Positions 45,391-54,030 are shown, counted from the first letter of the stretch. The stretch is 64,000 nt of DNA from Falcatimonas sp. MSJ-15 (GCF_018918265.1 NZ_JAHLQC010000001.1:124001-188000); one strand, 5' to 3'. Notes: a model not told the origin generated them from the sequence alone. Numbers and translations: made by a program.

Positions 45391-45417
45391 CCTGGTGCAT
45401 AAGCATCAGGTTTCTTT
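45391..45417 (+). terminator. Intrinsic terminator after the purine pair
   Basis: CCTGGTGC-ATAA-GCATCAGG (one G-T pair), followed by TTTCTTT. A weaker hairpin (ACAAAGATA / TATCTTTTTGT) lies about 30 nt earlier. Confidence 0.75.
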
Positions 45418-45475
45418 GCATTTTCTTTTCTCTTAATACAATATTTAGATAATGTCGAAATGTAATAAGTAGATT

Positions 45476-45504
45476 TTGATAAAACGCAATCACTATGTTA
45501 CAAT
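45476..45504 (+). promoter_or_regulatory. Promoter for the CmpB-type gene
   Basis: TTGATA (45476-45481), 17-nt spacer, TACAAT (45499-45504). Confidence 0.65.
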
Positions 45505-45585
45505 ATAATATTATATAAACTGTATCTGCAATTACTTAGTAAATAGCAGAAAGGACAAGATTGCTTGAAAGGAAGGATTTAGTTA

Positions 45586-46524
45586 ATGGGAGAATATACA
45601 TTAATTCAATGGCTTTTATTTTTTTATATTTATTGTTTTCTAGGATGGTGTTTTGAATCAACTTATGTATCACTTAAGAAGAGAAAGTTTGTTAACAGAG
45701 GATTTATGAAAGGACCATTCCTGCCAATATATGGCTCTGGAGCAATAGTAGTACTATTTGTAACGATACCACTTAGAGGAAACAATATATTGGTATTTTT
45801 AGGTGGAGCACTTGCTGCAACAATACTTGAACTTGTAACAGGTATATGTATGGAGGCACTTTTTAAAGTGCGATATTGGGATTATAGCAATCAGAAGTTT
45901 AACTTCATGGGACATATATGTTTGTCATCAACAATAGCATGGGGATTTTTGAGTATTGCAATGGTCAATGTACTTCATAAACCAATAGATCATTTTGTAA
46001 TGAGTCTTAATAATGATGTAGTTAATATTGTAACATTTGCACTTACTATATATGTAGCTGCCGACTTCTCATTATCATTCAGAACAGCTATGGATCTCAA
46101 AGTCCTGCTTGGTAAGATGGAGGGTGTTAAGAATGAACTTAAGATGTTACAGAAGAGACTTGAAGTTATCGAGGCTGTAGCAGAAAGCGAAGCTAATGAG
46201 AAGAAGATTCGTAAAGAAAAGGAAAAAGAAGCACAACGAGAAGCAAGAAACCAGAAATTTACAGATATTATCGAAGAATTATCAGCTCGTGTAGATGCAC
46301 TTAAGAACAATGAAAAGATTGCAAAGACAGCTCAATTAAGAGAAGAACTTCTTGATATGAAATCAAAATTTGCAATAAATACAGAGAAGATGAATAACAT
46401 ATTCTCAAGAGATACACTCAAGATGATAAAACGTAACCCTGGTGCAAAATCAACAAAATATCAGGAGACATTTGAGAATATTAAAGAAAATATCCTTAGA
46501 GGTCGAAAAAATAACAGTAAATAA
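45586..46524 (+). CDS. CmpB-type membrane protein (PF06541-like) with long coiled-coil tail
   Basis: 312 residues. FLGWCFESTYVSL, NRGFMKGPFLPIYGSGA and the ICMEALFKVRYWDYS block match the ABC_trans_CmpB family, often labelled putative ABC permease, in the first ~185 residues (five or six membrane segments). The last ~125 residues are highly charged and coiled-coil (KKIRKEKEKEAQREARNQK), facing the cytoplasm. No ATPase gene is adjacent. Function unknown. GGAAGG precedes the ATG. Confidence 0.8.
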   Translation: MGEYTLIQWLLFFYIYCFLGWCFESTYVSLKKRKFVNRGFMKGPFLPIYGSGAIVVLFVTIPLRGNNILVFLGGALAATILELVTGICMEALFKVRYWDYSNQKFNFMGHICLSSTIAWGFLSIAMVNVLHKPIDHFVMSLNNDVVNIVTFALTIYVAADFSLSFRTAMDLKVLLGKMEGVKNELKMLQKRLEVIEAVAESEANEKKIRKEKEKEAQREARNQKFTDIIEELSARVDALKNNEKIAKTAQLREELLDMKSKFAINTEKMNNIFSRDTLKMIKRNPGAKSTKYQETFENIKENILRGRKNNSK

Positions 46525-46587
46525 TAATCGTATTGATAGGTTTTGTACAGATATTATATACAAAATAAAAAATATAAAACTAAAAGG

Positions 46588-46616
46588 TTGACATGACTTT
46601 ATTAATAGATTATACT
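46588..46616 (+). promoter_or_regulatory. Promoter for T-box/ilvBN
   Basis: TTGACA (46588-46593), 17-nt spacer, TATACT (46611-46616). Confidence 0.8.
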
Positions 46617-46675
46617 TTAGTTAGTTATTGCGTTACATCTATATATGGTGTAATGGATTAAGATTAAGATATAAA

Positions 46676-47012
46676 CAAAAGCGATGATAAGGAGGAGTAC
46701 ATATCATCTTAGAATTCAGAGAGAAAGCGGTAGGTGCAAGCTTTTTTCGAGAGATATGGAAGTAGCCTTTGAGCAGTGAACTGAAAGAAAGATATAGTAG
46801 ATTATAGTGATAATAAGCAATATTGGGAATATAATATTATCAATTAGAATATCTTCAAGTAGGCTTCAACGTAGGCTCCACGTTATAGGAGATGGATATC
46901 GATTATAATATATAATAATCCGTATCTTAGAGTGCAGTATTTACTGAATACAGGTGGTACCACGGATAGAATATTCGCCCTGGGTTGTAGTTCCTACAAC
47001 CCGGGGCTTTTT
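46676..47012 (+). promoter_or_regulatory. T-box leader of ilvBN
   Basis: The specifier-loop AGTA is near 46697, and GAA-CTG (46778-46783) suggests a Leu specifier. The T-box core AGGTGGTACCACGG is at 46952-46965. A terminator stem (46977-46990 with 46994-47007, one G-T pair) is followed by T5. The specifier is my reading of the loop; the presence of a T-box is secure. Confidence 0.9.
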
Positions 47013-47181
47013 GCGCGATACAAGCCTGATAAATTCAGCAATATTTCATGCTTGCATGAAAATATTGCTGAACTTATCAGGCGAACGGACATGAATACGG
47101 AGCAATTTACGAAGTAAATTAGCGGAGTATGAATGGCCGTAGGATTGCGAGAGTCGAAGACGAAGCAATCCGTGGTATCGC
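47013..47181 (+). repeat. Structured repeat, copy 1, in the ilvB leader
   Basis: A short closing stem GCGATAC / GTATCGC (47015-47021 with 47175-47181) encloses three hairpins. The first is a ~27-bp stem at 47025-47081. The second, 47086-47139, contains CATGAATAC against GTATGAATG, which pair with a tandem G-A step, and an inner AATTTAC/GTAAATT. The third is GGATTGC / GCAATCC (47142-47171). It lies after the T-box terminator and before ilvB. Confidence 0.75.
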
Positions 47182-47193
47182 ACAAAAGCTATA

Positions 47194-47314
47194 GATAAAT
47201 TCAGCAATATTTCATGCTCGCATGAAAATATGACTGAACTTATCAGGCGAACGGACATGAATACGGAGCAATTTACGAAGTAAATTAGTGGAGTATGAAT
47301 GGCCGTAGGATTGC
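47194..47314 (+). repeat. Structured repeat, copy 2, in the ilvB leader
   Basis: 121 bp repeating 47028-47148 with about four differences. Hairpins 1 and 2 are kept; hairpin 3 has lost its right arm. A TTGTATCG at 47325-47332 could pair with CGATACAA at 47017-47024 and close both copies into one structure. Confidence 0.8.
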
Positions 47315-47359
47315 ATAAAACCGTTGTATCGAAAAATATAAGAGAGGAAGGAATGGCAC

Positions 47360-49087
47360 ATGAGTATAAAAGGAACAGAAGCATTTGTAAAGGTATTGAA
47401 AAATGAAGGTGTTGATATAGTCTTTGGTTATCCGGGCGGTAATGCAATAGACATATTTGACGCATTATATGATGAGAAAGACATAGATGTAGTCCTTCCA
47501 CGACATGAACAGGGACTTATTCATGCAGCAGATGGCTATGCAAGAAGTACAGGTAAGACAGGAGTATGTCTAGTTACAAGTGGTCCGGGTGCAACTAATC
47601 TTGTAACAGGAATATCAACAGCCAACTATGACAGTGTCCCACTTGTATGTTTTACAGGTCAGGTACCAACCAAACTTATTGGTAATGATGCATTTCAGGA
47701 AGTAGATATAGTAGGAATTACAAGAACAATATGTAAACATTGTGTTACAGTAAGAAAAAGAGAAGATCTTGTAAGAATAATAAGAGAAGCATTCTATATA
47801 GCAAGAACAGGTAAACCCGGTCCGGTTCTTATAGATCTTCCAAAAGATATAATGGTAGAAGAATATGATAAAGATGATTTTACATCACAGATATCAATAA
47901 GAGGATATAAGCCTAATGAGACAGTTCACGAAGGACAGATAAAGAGAGCTATGGAGATATTGGAAAAAGCTAAAAAACCAGTATTCTTAATAGGCGGTGG
48001 TGTTAAGATATCAGGAGCAAAAAAAGAACTTACAGAACTAGCACATATAACACAAGTACCAGTAATTACAACAGTTATGGGAAGAGGCGCAATTGATACA
48101 GATGATGAGATGTATGTTGGTAATATTGGATTACATGGTTCATTTGCATCAAATAGAGCTATTCAAAGATGTGATGTTCTATTCTCAATAGGAACAAGAT
48201 TCAATGATAGAATAACAGGAAAAGTAGAAGAATTCGCAAAGAATGCGACTATAATACATATTGATATCGAAGCAGCATCAATATCAAGAAATATATCTGT
48301 AGATGTTCCAATAGTTGCAGATGCAAAACTTGCAATAAAAGAGATGTTAAAACGTGCAAAAGAATGTGATACCAAGCTGTGGAGAGAAGAGATAAAGACA
48401 TGGGATGAAGAACATCCTATGCATATTGATAAACCAAAAGGAATGTCACCAGAGAAGATTATTGATATAATAAGTGACAGATATCAGGGCGGAATTATCG
48501 TAACAGATGTAGGACAACATCAGATGTGGACAGCTCAGTATCTTAAGATGACAAAAGACACACAGCTAGTTATGTCAGGCGGACTTGGAACTATGGGATT
48601 TGGTCTTCCGGCAGCGATTGGTGCAAAGATAGGTAATAGAGACAGACAGGTAATCTGTATATCAGGTGATGGTGGAGCACAGATGAATATACAGGAACTT
48701 GCAACTGCTATGTCACAAGAGACACCTTTTATATTCTGTATTTTTAATAATAGTTATCTTGGAATGGTAAGACAGATGCAGACAGTATATTTTGATAAGA
48801 GATATTCATGTACATGTCTAAGATATAGAAAGAGCTGTGATAGAAATTGCATGGATGCAGGTAAGAAATGTCCTCCATATTCACCGGATTTTGTAAAACT
48901 TGCAGAAAGTTATGGCGCAAAAGGAATAAGAGTATGGAACGAAGATGAGATAGAAAAAGCATTTGACGAGGCAGATAAGAATACAGAATCTCCAACGATT
49001 ATTGAATTCATAATTGATCCGGAGAACCTTGTTCTTCCTATGGGACAGGGAAGCAAACCACTTGATAATATGATTATGGACTGTTAA
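47360..49087 (+). CDS. ilvB: Acetolactate synthase, catalytic subunit
   Basis: 575 residues. VFGYPGGNAIDIFDAL, the catalytic Glu in PRHEQG, GPGATNLVTGI and the thiamine-diphosphate motif GDGGAQMN...NNSYLGMVRQ are present. It joins two pyruvates (or pyruvate and 2-oxobutyrate) in branched-chain amino acid synthesis. Unlike the textbook sequence, five cysteines (484, 486, 493, 497, 504) lie in an inserted loop between FDKRYS and PDFVKLAESYG. GAGGAAGG precedes the ATG. It is regulated by the T-box leader and partnered by ilvN 21 nt downstream. Confidence 0.96.
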   Translation: MSIKGTEAFVKVLKNEGVDIVFGYPGGNAIDIFDALYDEKDIDVVLPRHEQGLIHAADGYARSTGKTGVCLVTSGPGATNLVTGISTANYDSVPLVCFTGQVPTKLIGNDAFQEVDIVGITRTICKHCVTVRKREDLVRIIREAFYIARTGKPGPVLIDLPKDIMVEEYDKDDFTSQISIRGYKPNETVHEGQIKRAMEILEKAKKPVFLIGGGVKISGAKKELTELAHITQVPVITTVMGRGAIDTDDEMYVGNIGLHGSFASNRAIQRCDVLFSIGTRFNDRITGKVEEFAKNATIIHIDIEAASISRNISVDVPIVADAKLAIKEMLKRAKECDTKLWREEIKTWDEEHPMHIDKPKGMSPEKIIDIISDRYQGGIIVTDVGQHQMWTAQYLKMTKDTQLVMSGGLGTMGFGLPAAIGAKIGNRDRQVICISGDGGAQMNIQELATAMSQETPFIFCIFNNSYLGMVRQMQTVYFDKRYSCTCLRYRKSCDRNCMDAGKKCPPYSPDFVKLAESYGAKGIRVWNEDEIEKAFDEADKNTESPTIIEFIIDPENLVLPMGQGSKPLDNMIMDC

Positions 49088-49108
49088 TAGAATTGGAGGT
49101 AGATGATT

Positions 49109-49600
49109 ATGGAAATGAGATGGCTTTCATTATATGTAGAAAATGAAGTAGGTGTACTTGCAAAGATAGCAGGTCTGTTCTCTGGAAAATGTTATAATCT
49201 TCACAGTCTTACGGTTGGAGAGACAGAAGATGTAACAATTTCAAGAATGACATTATGTGTTGAAGGTGATGATAATACATTTGAACAGATAAAAAAACAA
49301 CTTAATTGTATGGTTGAAGTTATTAAAGTAATAGATCTGTCTGGCAAGTCACTTCATAAAAAAGAAGTACTATATATTAAAGTAAAATCGCTAAAAGACA
49401 GCGATAAAGCAGAGATTATGCGAATTGCACAGGTATATGATGTAAAAATTGCCGATTATGGCAAAGACAGTATATTACTTGAATGTCTGCAGACAGAGAA
49501 TCAGAATAACAATCTTATTAATCTTATTACAAAGTCATATCATAATGTTGAAGTAGTAAGAGGTGGAAGTGTTGCAATTGAATCTATAAGTATGAAATAA
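49109..49600 (+). CDS. ilvN: Acetolactate synthase, regulatory subunit
   Basis: 163 residues, usual small-subunit length. An N-terminal ACT domain (VENEVGVLAKIAGLFSGK, NLHSLTVGETE) senses valine; the C-terminal half (LYIKVKSLKDSDKAEIMRIA) activates IlvB. I use the ATG at 49109, 9 nt after GGAGG; the ATG at 49103 is only 3 nt from it. It closes the ilvBN unit. Confidence 0.94.
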   Translation: MEMRWLSLYVENEVGVLAKIAGLFSGKCYNLHSLTVGETEDVTISRMTLCVEGDDNTFEQIKKQLNCMVEVIKVIDLSGKSLHKKEVLYIKVKSLKDSDKAEIMRIAQVYDVKIADYGKDSILLECLQTENQNNNLINLITKSYHNVEVVRGGSVAIESISMK

Positions 49601-49636
49601 AAAATGTGAAAAAATTATCAGAATAATGATATTTTT

Positions 49637-49665
49637 TTGACAAAATGATTTGAAAAAAGTACAAT
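49637..49665 (+). promoter_or_regulatory. Promoter upstream of the hydrogenase-maturation remnants
   Basis: TTGACA (49637-49642), 17-nt spacer, TACAAT (49660-49665), starting 36 nt after the ilvN stop. Confidence 0.7.
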
Positions 49666-49716
49666 AAATGCAAAGAATACTGTTGAATTCAACGATTTAC
49701 TATGTTAAAATACGAG

Positions 49717-49742
49717 GGCATGCCAAGATGGTATGCCTTTTT
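49717..49742 (+). terminator. Small terminator or attenuator hairpin
   Basis: GGCATGCC / GGTATGCC (one G-T pair) with T5. It lies between the promoter at 49637 and the chimeric gene, so it may end ilvBN transcription, attenuate the downstream gene, or both. Confidence 0.6.
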
Positions 49743-49813
49743 AAATATTAGTGAACAAGAAGATGCGTCTGACTGTAAACTATATTAAGAAAGATGGTGG
49801 TACAGTGGAAGAG

Positions 49814-50434
49814 ATGAGAGTTGCTCTTGTTGGAATACCATACCCAAAGAGAAAAGTTTCCATTATAAGTGTAGCTGTCGATGCACCGGGTAGTGTTATA
49901 AGTGCCATATCTGGAAAACTTGGAATGCTTGACGGAGTGTCAGCTAAGACAGTATACTCAAAAATAGCGGAGAATGATGACAAAGAGATTAGAGAAAAAG
50001 TATTAAAACTTGGTCTATCACAGATTAGTGGCGGTTCAAGAACAAGCGTAGGTGGGTATGCAGAAGAAGAAAAAGAAGAAGATAATTCAGCACAGTTTGA
50101 TGTATCAGATAATAGAACACTTGATGAGGTAGTTAAATGGCTTATGGAATTAGGATATATCCCAAGTTTTTGCACAGCATGTTATAGAGAAGGAAGAACA
50201 GGTGACAGATTTATGTCATTATGCAAGAGCGGACAGATTCAAAACTGTTGTTATCCTAATGCACATATGACTCTTAAAGAGTATCTTATGGATTATGCAA
50301 AAGCTGATACAAAAGAAGTCGGAGACAAACTTATAATTGATGAGCTTAAGAACATTCCTAATGAAAAAGTAAGACAGATAGTGCTTGATAATCTTAAGAA
50401 GATAGAAGAAGGCAGTAGAGATTTTCGTTTTTAG
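49814..50434 (+). pseudogene. In-frame chimera: shortened TM1266 regulator fused to the HydG C-terminus
   Basis: 206 residues if started at the ATG 49814 (the frame is open from 49751). Residues 1-60 match the TM1266 hydrogenase regulator, but MRVALVGI runs straight into PYPKRKVSIISVAVDAPG, skipping about 28 residues. From about residue 61 it matches the last ~145 residues of HydG: SQISGGSRTSVGGY, then SFCTACYREGRTGDRFM and NCCYPNAH. HydG's radical-SAM core and its CxxxCxxC motif are gone, so it cannot be a working maturase. Either two deletions left a relic, or a small new protein remains that keeps only HydG's auxiliary cluster ligands. Confidence 0.82.
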
Positions 50435-50460
50435 AACCGTTGCTACTAAAGTTAATAGTC

Positions 50461-50494
50461 AAATGAGACACAGTATAGTGCTGTGTCTCATTTT
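50461..50494 (+). terminator. Intrinsic terminator after the TM1266-HydG chimera
   Basis: AAATGAGACACAG / CTGTGTCTCATTT, perfect 13-bp stem, 7-nt loop, T6. Confidence 0.9.
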
Positions 50495-50710
50495 TTAACG
50501 GGATTATCAAAAAAGTTTAAGAGGAATAGAGAATGAAGAACAACTGCTAAGGTTGTTAAAAATAGTATAAAGCTTTGTTTTTGTTGGTTATATAAGATAT
50601 AAATATTATATAAAATGTAACAAGCTTATAAGATTAAGAATGTTGGCAATAATCAATGTTATAAAAAGAAAATTTAAAAAGTATAATGTTAAGATATTAA
50701 AATGAGAAAA

Positions 50711-50756
50711 TGTCAACTACCCACCACCTAAAGGTAGTGGTTTTCCGCCTATGACA
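50711..50756. mobile_element. Solo IS200/IS605-type end
   Basis: TCAACTAC followed by CCACCACCT-AA-AGGTAGTGG (one mismatch) and TTTTCCGCC resembles the imperfect terminal hairpins of IS200/IS605 elements. No tnpA or tnpB is adjacent. It lies in the 358-nt gap between the chimera and hydF, otherwise without features beyond the terminator. Confidence 0.5.
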
Positions 50757-50792
50757 AACGAAGGATTTTATATATGAAAAGAGAAATATAGT

Positions 50793-51982
50793 ATGAGTAT
50801 GAATTCAGTACCTTCAGGAGAGAGAGTACATATTGGAATATATGGTAAGCGTAATGCTGGTAAATCAACAGTTATGAATGCACTTACTAATCAGAATATA
50901 GCGATAGTATCTGATATAAAAGGAACAACAACAGATCCAGTAATTAAGTCAATGGAGATGCTTCCGATAGGACCGGTAGTGATTATTGATACTCCGGGAA
51001 TTGATGATGAGGGAGAACTTGGAGAATTAAGAGTAAAAAAAGTTATCAGATGCTTAATAAGACAGATATTGCAATAGTTGTTGTTGATGGAGATAATCTG
51101 TTTTTGGAGGATGCTATGATTGTTCGGAAGATACAGGAGAAAAAACTGCCATTTGTTATTTTTTATAATAAGATAGAAGATGACAGAGCAGGTAAGACTA
51201 TTATAGACAATGGAGTTACAAGTGTATATGGAAGAGCGACTGATAAAGTTGGAATTAGTGAATTAAAGGAAGCGATAATAGGTCTTAATGCGAATAAAAT
51301 ACCTGAGAAAAAACTTGTCTTCGATTTGATTGAATATGGTGATATTGTTGTACTTGTAGTTCCGATTGATTCGGCTGCACCAAAGGGAAGACTTATTCTG
51401 CCACAGCAGCAGGTCATAAGAGATATACTTGAAGCAGGTGCGATGCCAGTAGTCACAAGAGAGAGCGAACTTGCACTTACATTAGATAAACTAGGAGTTA
51501 AGCCATCGCTTGTAATATGTGACAGTCAGGTGTTTGAGTATGTTAATAAGACAGTGCCTGACGATATACGCCTTACATCATTTTCAATTCTTTTTGCAAG
51601 ATATAAGGGAGATTTTAGACAGGCGATTGAGAGTGCAAGAACAATTGAGAGCATACAAGATGGAGATAAGATTCTTATATCAGAAGGTTGTACGCATCAT
51701 AGACAGTGTGGGGATATAGGAACAGAGAAACTTCCAAGATGGATAAGACAGTATACGAAAGCCGAGCCGGAATTTACATTCACATCTGGAACAGAATTTC
51801 CTGAGAATATTGAAGAATATAAGTTAATAATACATTGTGGAGCATGTATGCTTAATGAAAAAGAAGTGAAATATCGCTATAAATCAGCAAAACAAAAAAA
51901 CGTGCCTATGGTTAATTATGGGATGGCGATTGCTTATATGCATGGGATACTTAAGAGAAGTCTTGGGGCATTAAAAAATTAA
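50793..51982 (+). pseudogene. hydF: [FeFe]-hydrogenase maturation GTPase HydF, frameshifted
   Basis: The first frame (50793-51077) has the P-loop GKRNAGKS, GTTTDPV and DTPGIDDEGELGELRVKK. The second frame (open through 51982) carries on with SYQMLNKTDIAIVVVDGD. The break is a run of seven A at 51035-51041; eight A would join the frames perfectly. The C-terminal cluster ligands CTHH and HCGAC are kept. HydF is the scaffold that delivers the 2Fe subcluster to the hydrogenase. It may be a true frameshift, a sequencing error, or slippage-corrected expression. Neighbouring hydG is also damaged, which favours decay. Confidence 0.88.
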
Positions 51983-52145
51983 ACATATAAAAGCGAGAGT
52001 AACACAATATATGTATAAATAGCTCGAATTTTTTTAGGTAAATAAGATAGGGGTGACTAGCTTTGCGACATGCTTAAAAAAGATAGACTAACGTCGTTTT
52101 GACAAAATGTAGTAAAATAGCTAGCTTGAGCAGAATTATCAATGG

Positions 52146-52327
52146 TTGACAAATGAACAATAAAGGTTTATGATGCCTATAAGGTAAAAACATTTAGCCG
52201 CACAAATTTGTAAAGGTATATAATATTATAACACAAGATGCAAAATAATGCTATGAGAATAGTATTACTTTGTGTTAGAAAAGTGTGTCTGTATTAAGAG
52301 TATTTTTATGGATTGTGCGGCTTTTTT
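52146..52327 (+). ncRNA. Putative independent small RNA
   Basis: Promoter TTGACA (52146-52151), 17-nt spacer, TATGAT (52169-52174). About 20 nt after it a nested structure begins: AGCCGCACAA (52196-52205) pairs with TTGTGCGGCT (52313-52322), followed by T6. Inside are AACACAA/TTGTGTT and TAATGCTAT-GAGA-ATAGTATTA. No convincing reading frame. A ~145-nt structured transcript with its own terminator is likely; function unknown. The rest of the 51983-52396 gap shows nothing I can name. Confidence 0.6.
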
Positions 52328-52396
52328 ACTTTTTTTAGAAACACTAATTTGAAATTAACTGGAAAAATAGTATACGATGAGAGGAGTTAATTAACA

Positions 52397-53227
52397 ATGG
52401 GAAGAGATGAGAACATAAAAGTGTTTAATGACACAGAGAGCCTTAGTAAGACTAAATATGCTAAAGATGTTGAAGCGTCAATTGAAGGTCAGGTAATAAT
52501 CAAGGAAACTGATGACATTGGTAATGTGCCAAAAGATAAATATGAAGAAAAAGCTAAAGTAAATGTTAGTAGAAAACGTACCTGCGAAGCTGCCAAAGTC
52601 TATGTGGCTGATGGAGAAAACGTTGTAATACATAATTTTGCATCTGCAGTTAATCCGGGAGGTGGCGTTGTAAAGGGTGCAACGGCACAGGAAGAATCAA
52701 TATGCAGAATATCAACAGCATATCTGTGTCTTGTAACAGAGAGTAATAAGAGAGAATTCTACAATCCACATAGAGCGTTACAGGACAGAATATATAATGA
52801 TGATATAATATATACTCCGGATGTAGTGGTATTCAAGTCAGATACATCAAATCCGGTAAAATTGCCTGATAATGAAGTATATAAGGTTAATATGATAACA
52901 TGTGCAGCACCTAATCTTAATTCTAGAAATATGCGCAATGACACTAAGTATATCAGAAAAGTTACTGATAAGGAGTTACTTGCGATTCATGTGAAGAGAT
53001 TAAGAAGAATACTTGATGTAGCAATTAAGAATGGCAATGAATGTATAATTCTTGGGGCATTTGGATGTGGAGCATTCATGAATAATCCTGAAGTAGTAGC
53101 CAGAGCAGCAAGAGAAGTTGTGACAGAATATAGATATGCATTCAAGAATATAGAATTCGCAGTATATTGTAGTTCAAAGGATACAAGGAATTATGATGTA
53201 TTTGCTAGAGTGATGAGAGGAATGTAA
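52397..53227 (+). CDS. TIGR02452-family macrodomain protein (microbial PARG type)
   Basis: 276 residues. The bacterial poly(ADP-ribose) glycohydrolase signature is present: NPGGGVVKGATAQEE (Gly88-Gly90, Glu99-Glu100) with the catalytic Glu pair. CAAPNLN and LGAFGCGAFMNNP complete the ADP-ribose pocket. Such proteins remove ADP-ribose from proteins or nucleic acids and are often linked to NAD-using defence or toxin systems. GAGGAG lies upstream. It opens the accessory block 52.4-58.5 kb. Confidence 0.88.
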   Translation: MGRDENIKVFNDTESLSKTKYAKDVEASIEGQVIIKETDDIGNVPKDKYEEKAKVNVSRKRTCEAAKVYVADGENVVIHNFASAVNPGGGVVKGATAQEESICRISTAYLCLVTESNKREFYNPHRALQDRIYNDDIIYTPDVVVFKSDTSNPVKLPDNEVYKVNMITCAAPNLNSRNMRNDTKYIRKVTDKELLAIHVKRLRRILDVAIKNGNECIILGAFGCGAFMNNPEVVARAAREVVTEYRYAFKNIEFAVYCSSKDTRNYDVFARVMRGM

Positions 53228-53300
53228 TAAAAAGACGAGATTCAGAAAATGACTTAATGTAATTTTAAATAAATATAGATAAATGAAAGAAGGAAAAGAA

Positions 53301-53900
53301 ATGAGCAAATTTTATGTAGCAAATACAGATAATAAGTGGTTAGATGCTATAATAGCTGTGTATAATAGTGGACAAGTGAATTTTTGGCAAAGCCCTAACC
53401 CAGAGTTTAGAGCACTTGAACAAGGAGAATTATTTCTCTTTAAGCTTCACAATAAACAAGGAACCAATCAACAAGGTCAAATTGTAGGTGGCGGTTATTT
53501 TGTAGAGTATAAGAAGTTAACTATTCCTAATGCATGGAATAAATATGGTAAAGGTAATGGTTTTGCGTCACAGCTAGCAATGCAAGTAGGAGTACAGGAT
53601 AAGGTGCAAAATAATGAAATAGGTTGTATTATTCTTGATAAGGTATTTTTCTTTGATAATAATGCGTGTATAAATGCACCGGCAAATTGGAAACCTACTA
53701 TTCAAAAAGGTAAAACATATACTACAGATGTTGATGAGGCTTTTAAGAAGAGTATGAAGAATGATAGAGAGATTAAGGAGGCTAAGAAGCATAAGACGGC
53801 TCAGGAGATTGAGAAGATGGCTAAGGCGAAGGCTGCTGCTGAGGTTAAAATTGCTGAAAATTTACTTGCTAAAGTCAAAGCCATTGCAAGGATTAAATAG
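53301..53900 (+). CDS. EVE/PUA-like domain protein, N-terminal part of an HNH-restriction family
   Basis: 199 residues. FYVANTDNKWLDAI, VNFWQSPNPEFRALEQGELFLFKL, IVGGGYFVEYKKL and IGCIILDKVFFF match the N-terminal domain of predicted HNH restriction endonucleases (COG3440-like), a fold related to EVE/PUA readers of modified bases. In those proteins an HNH domain follows the QKGKTY element; here a Lys/Ala-rich helix of about 50 residues takes its place. So it may bind modified DNA or RNA without cutting. The ATG at 53301 has AAGGA 7 nt upstream. Confidence 0.75.
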   Translation: MSKFYVANTDNKWLDAIIAVYNSGQVNFWQSPNPEFRALEQGELFLFKLHNKQGTNQQGQIVGGGYFVEYKKLTIPNAWNKYGKGNGFASQLAMQVGVQDKVQNNEIGCIILDKVFFFDNNACINAPANWKPTIQKGKTYTTDVDEAFKKSMKNDREIKEAKKHKTAQEIEKMAKAKAAAEVKIAENLLAKVKAIARIK

Positions 53901-54030
53901 TATAATCGTTTCTGGAGGAAGCCAGTGCTTTTCCACAATGGGACGTCGGAAGTCTCCAAGAACGAAATAATGACGAGTATGCTGGTCATAACGAGGATAA
54001 ATAATCTTTTGTGATTTTAAGCGTACATAT

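Noticed and set aside
46932..47501. Small frames over the ilvB leader
   Set aside because: They arise from the T-box terminator and duplicated hairpin repeat; the minus-strand frames simply mirror the repeat.
51035..51658. Programmed frameshifting of hydF as a confirmed event
   Set aside because: The A7 run allows slippage, but there is no stimulatory structure or conserved pattern that I can see. A second homopolymer break at 61651-61658 raises the chance of plain indels or sequencing errors.
52099..52116. Second promoter before the small RNA
   Set aside because: TTGACA is present but the nearest -10-like box is only 8 nt away.
53761..53970. Arg/Leu-rich frame overlapping the EVE-like gene
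   Set aside because: Alternate frame of the Lys/Ala-rich tail; no ribosome binding site.
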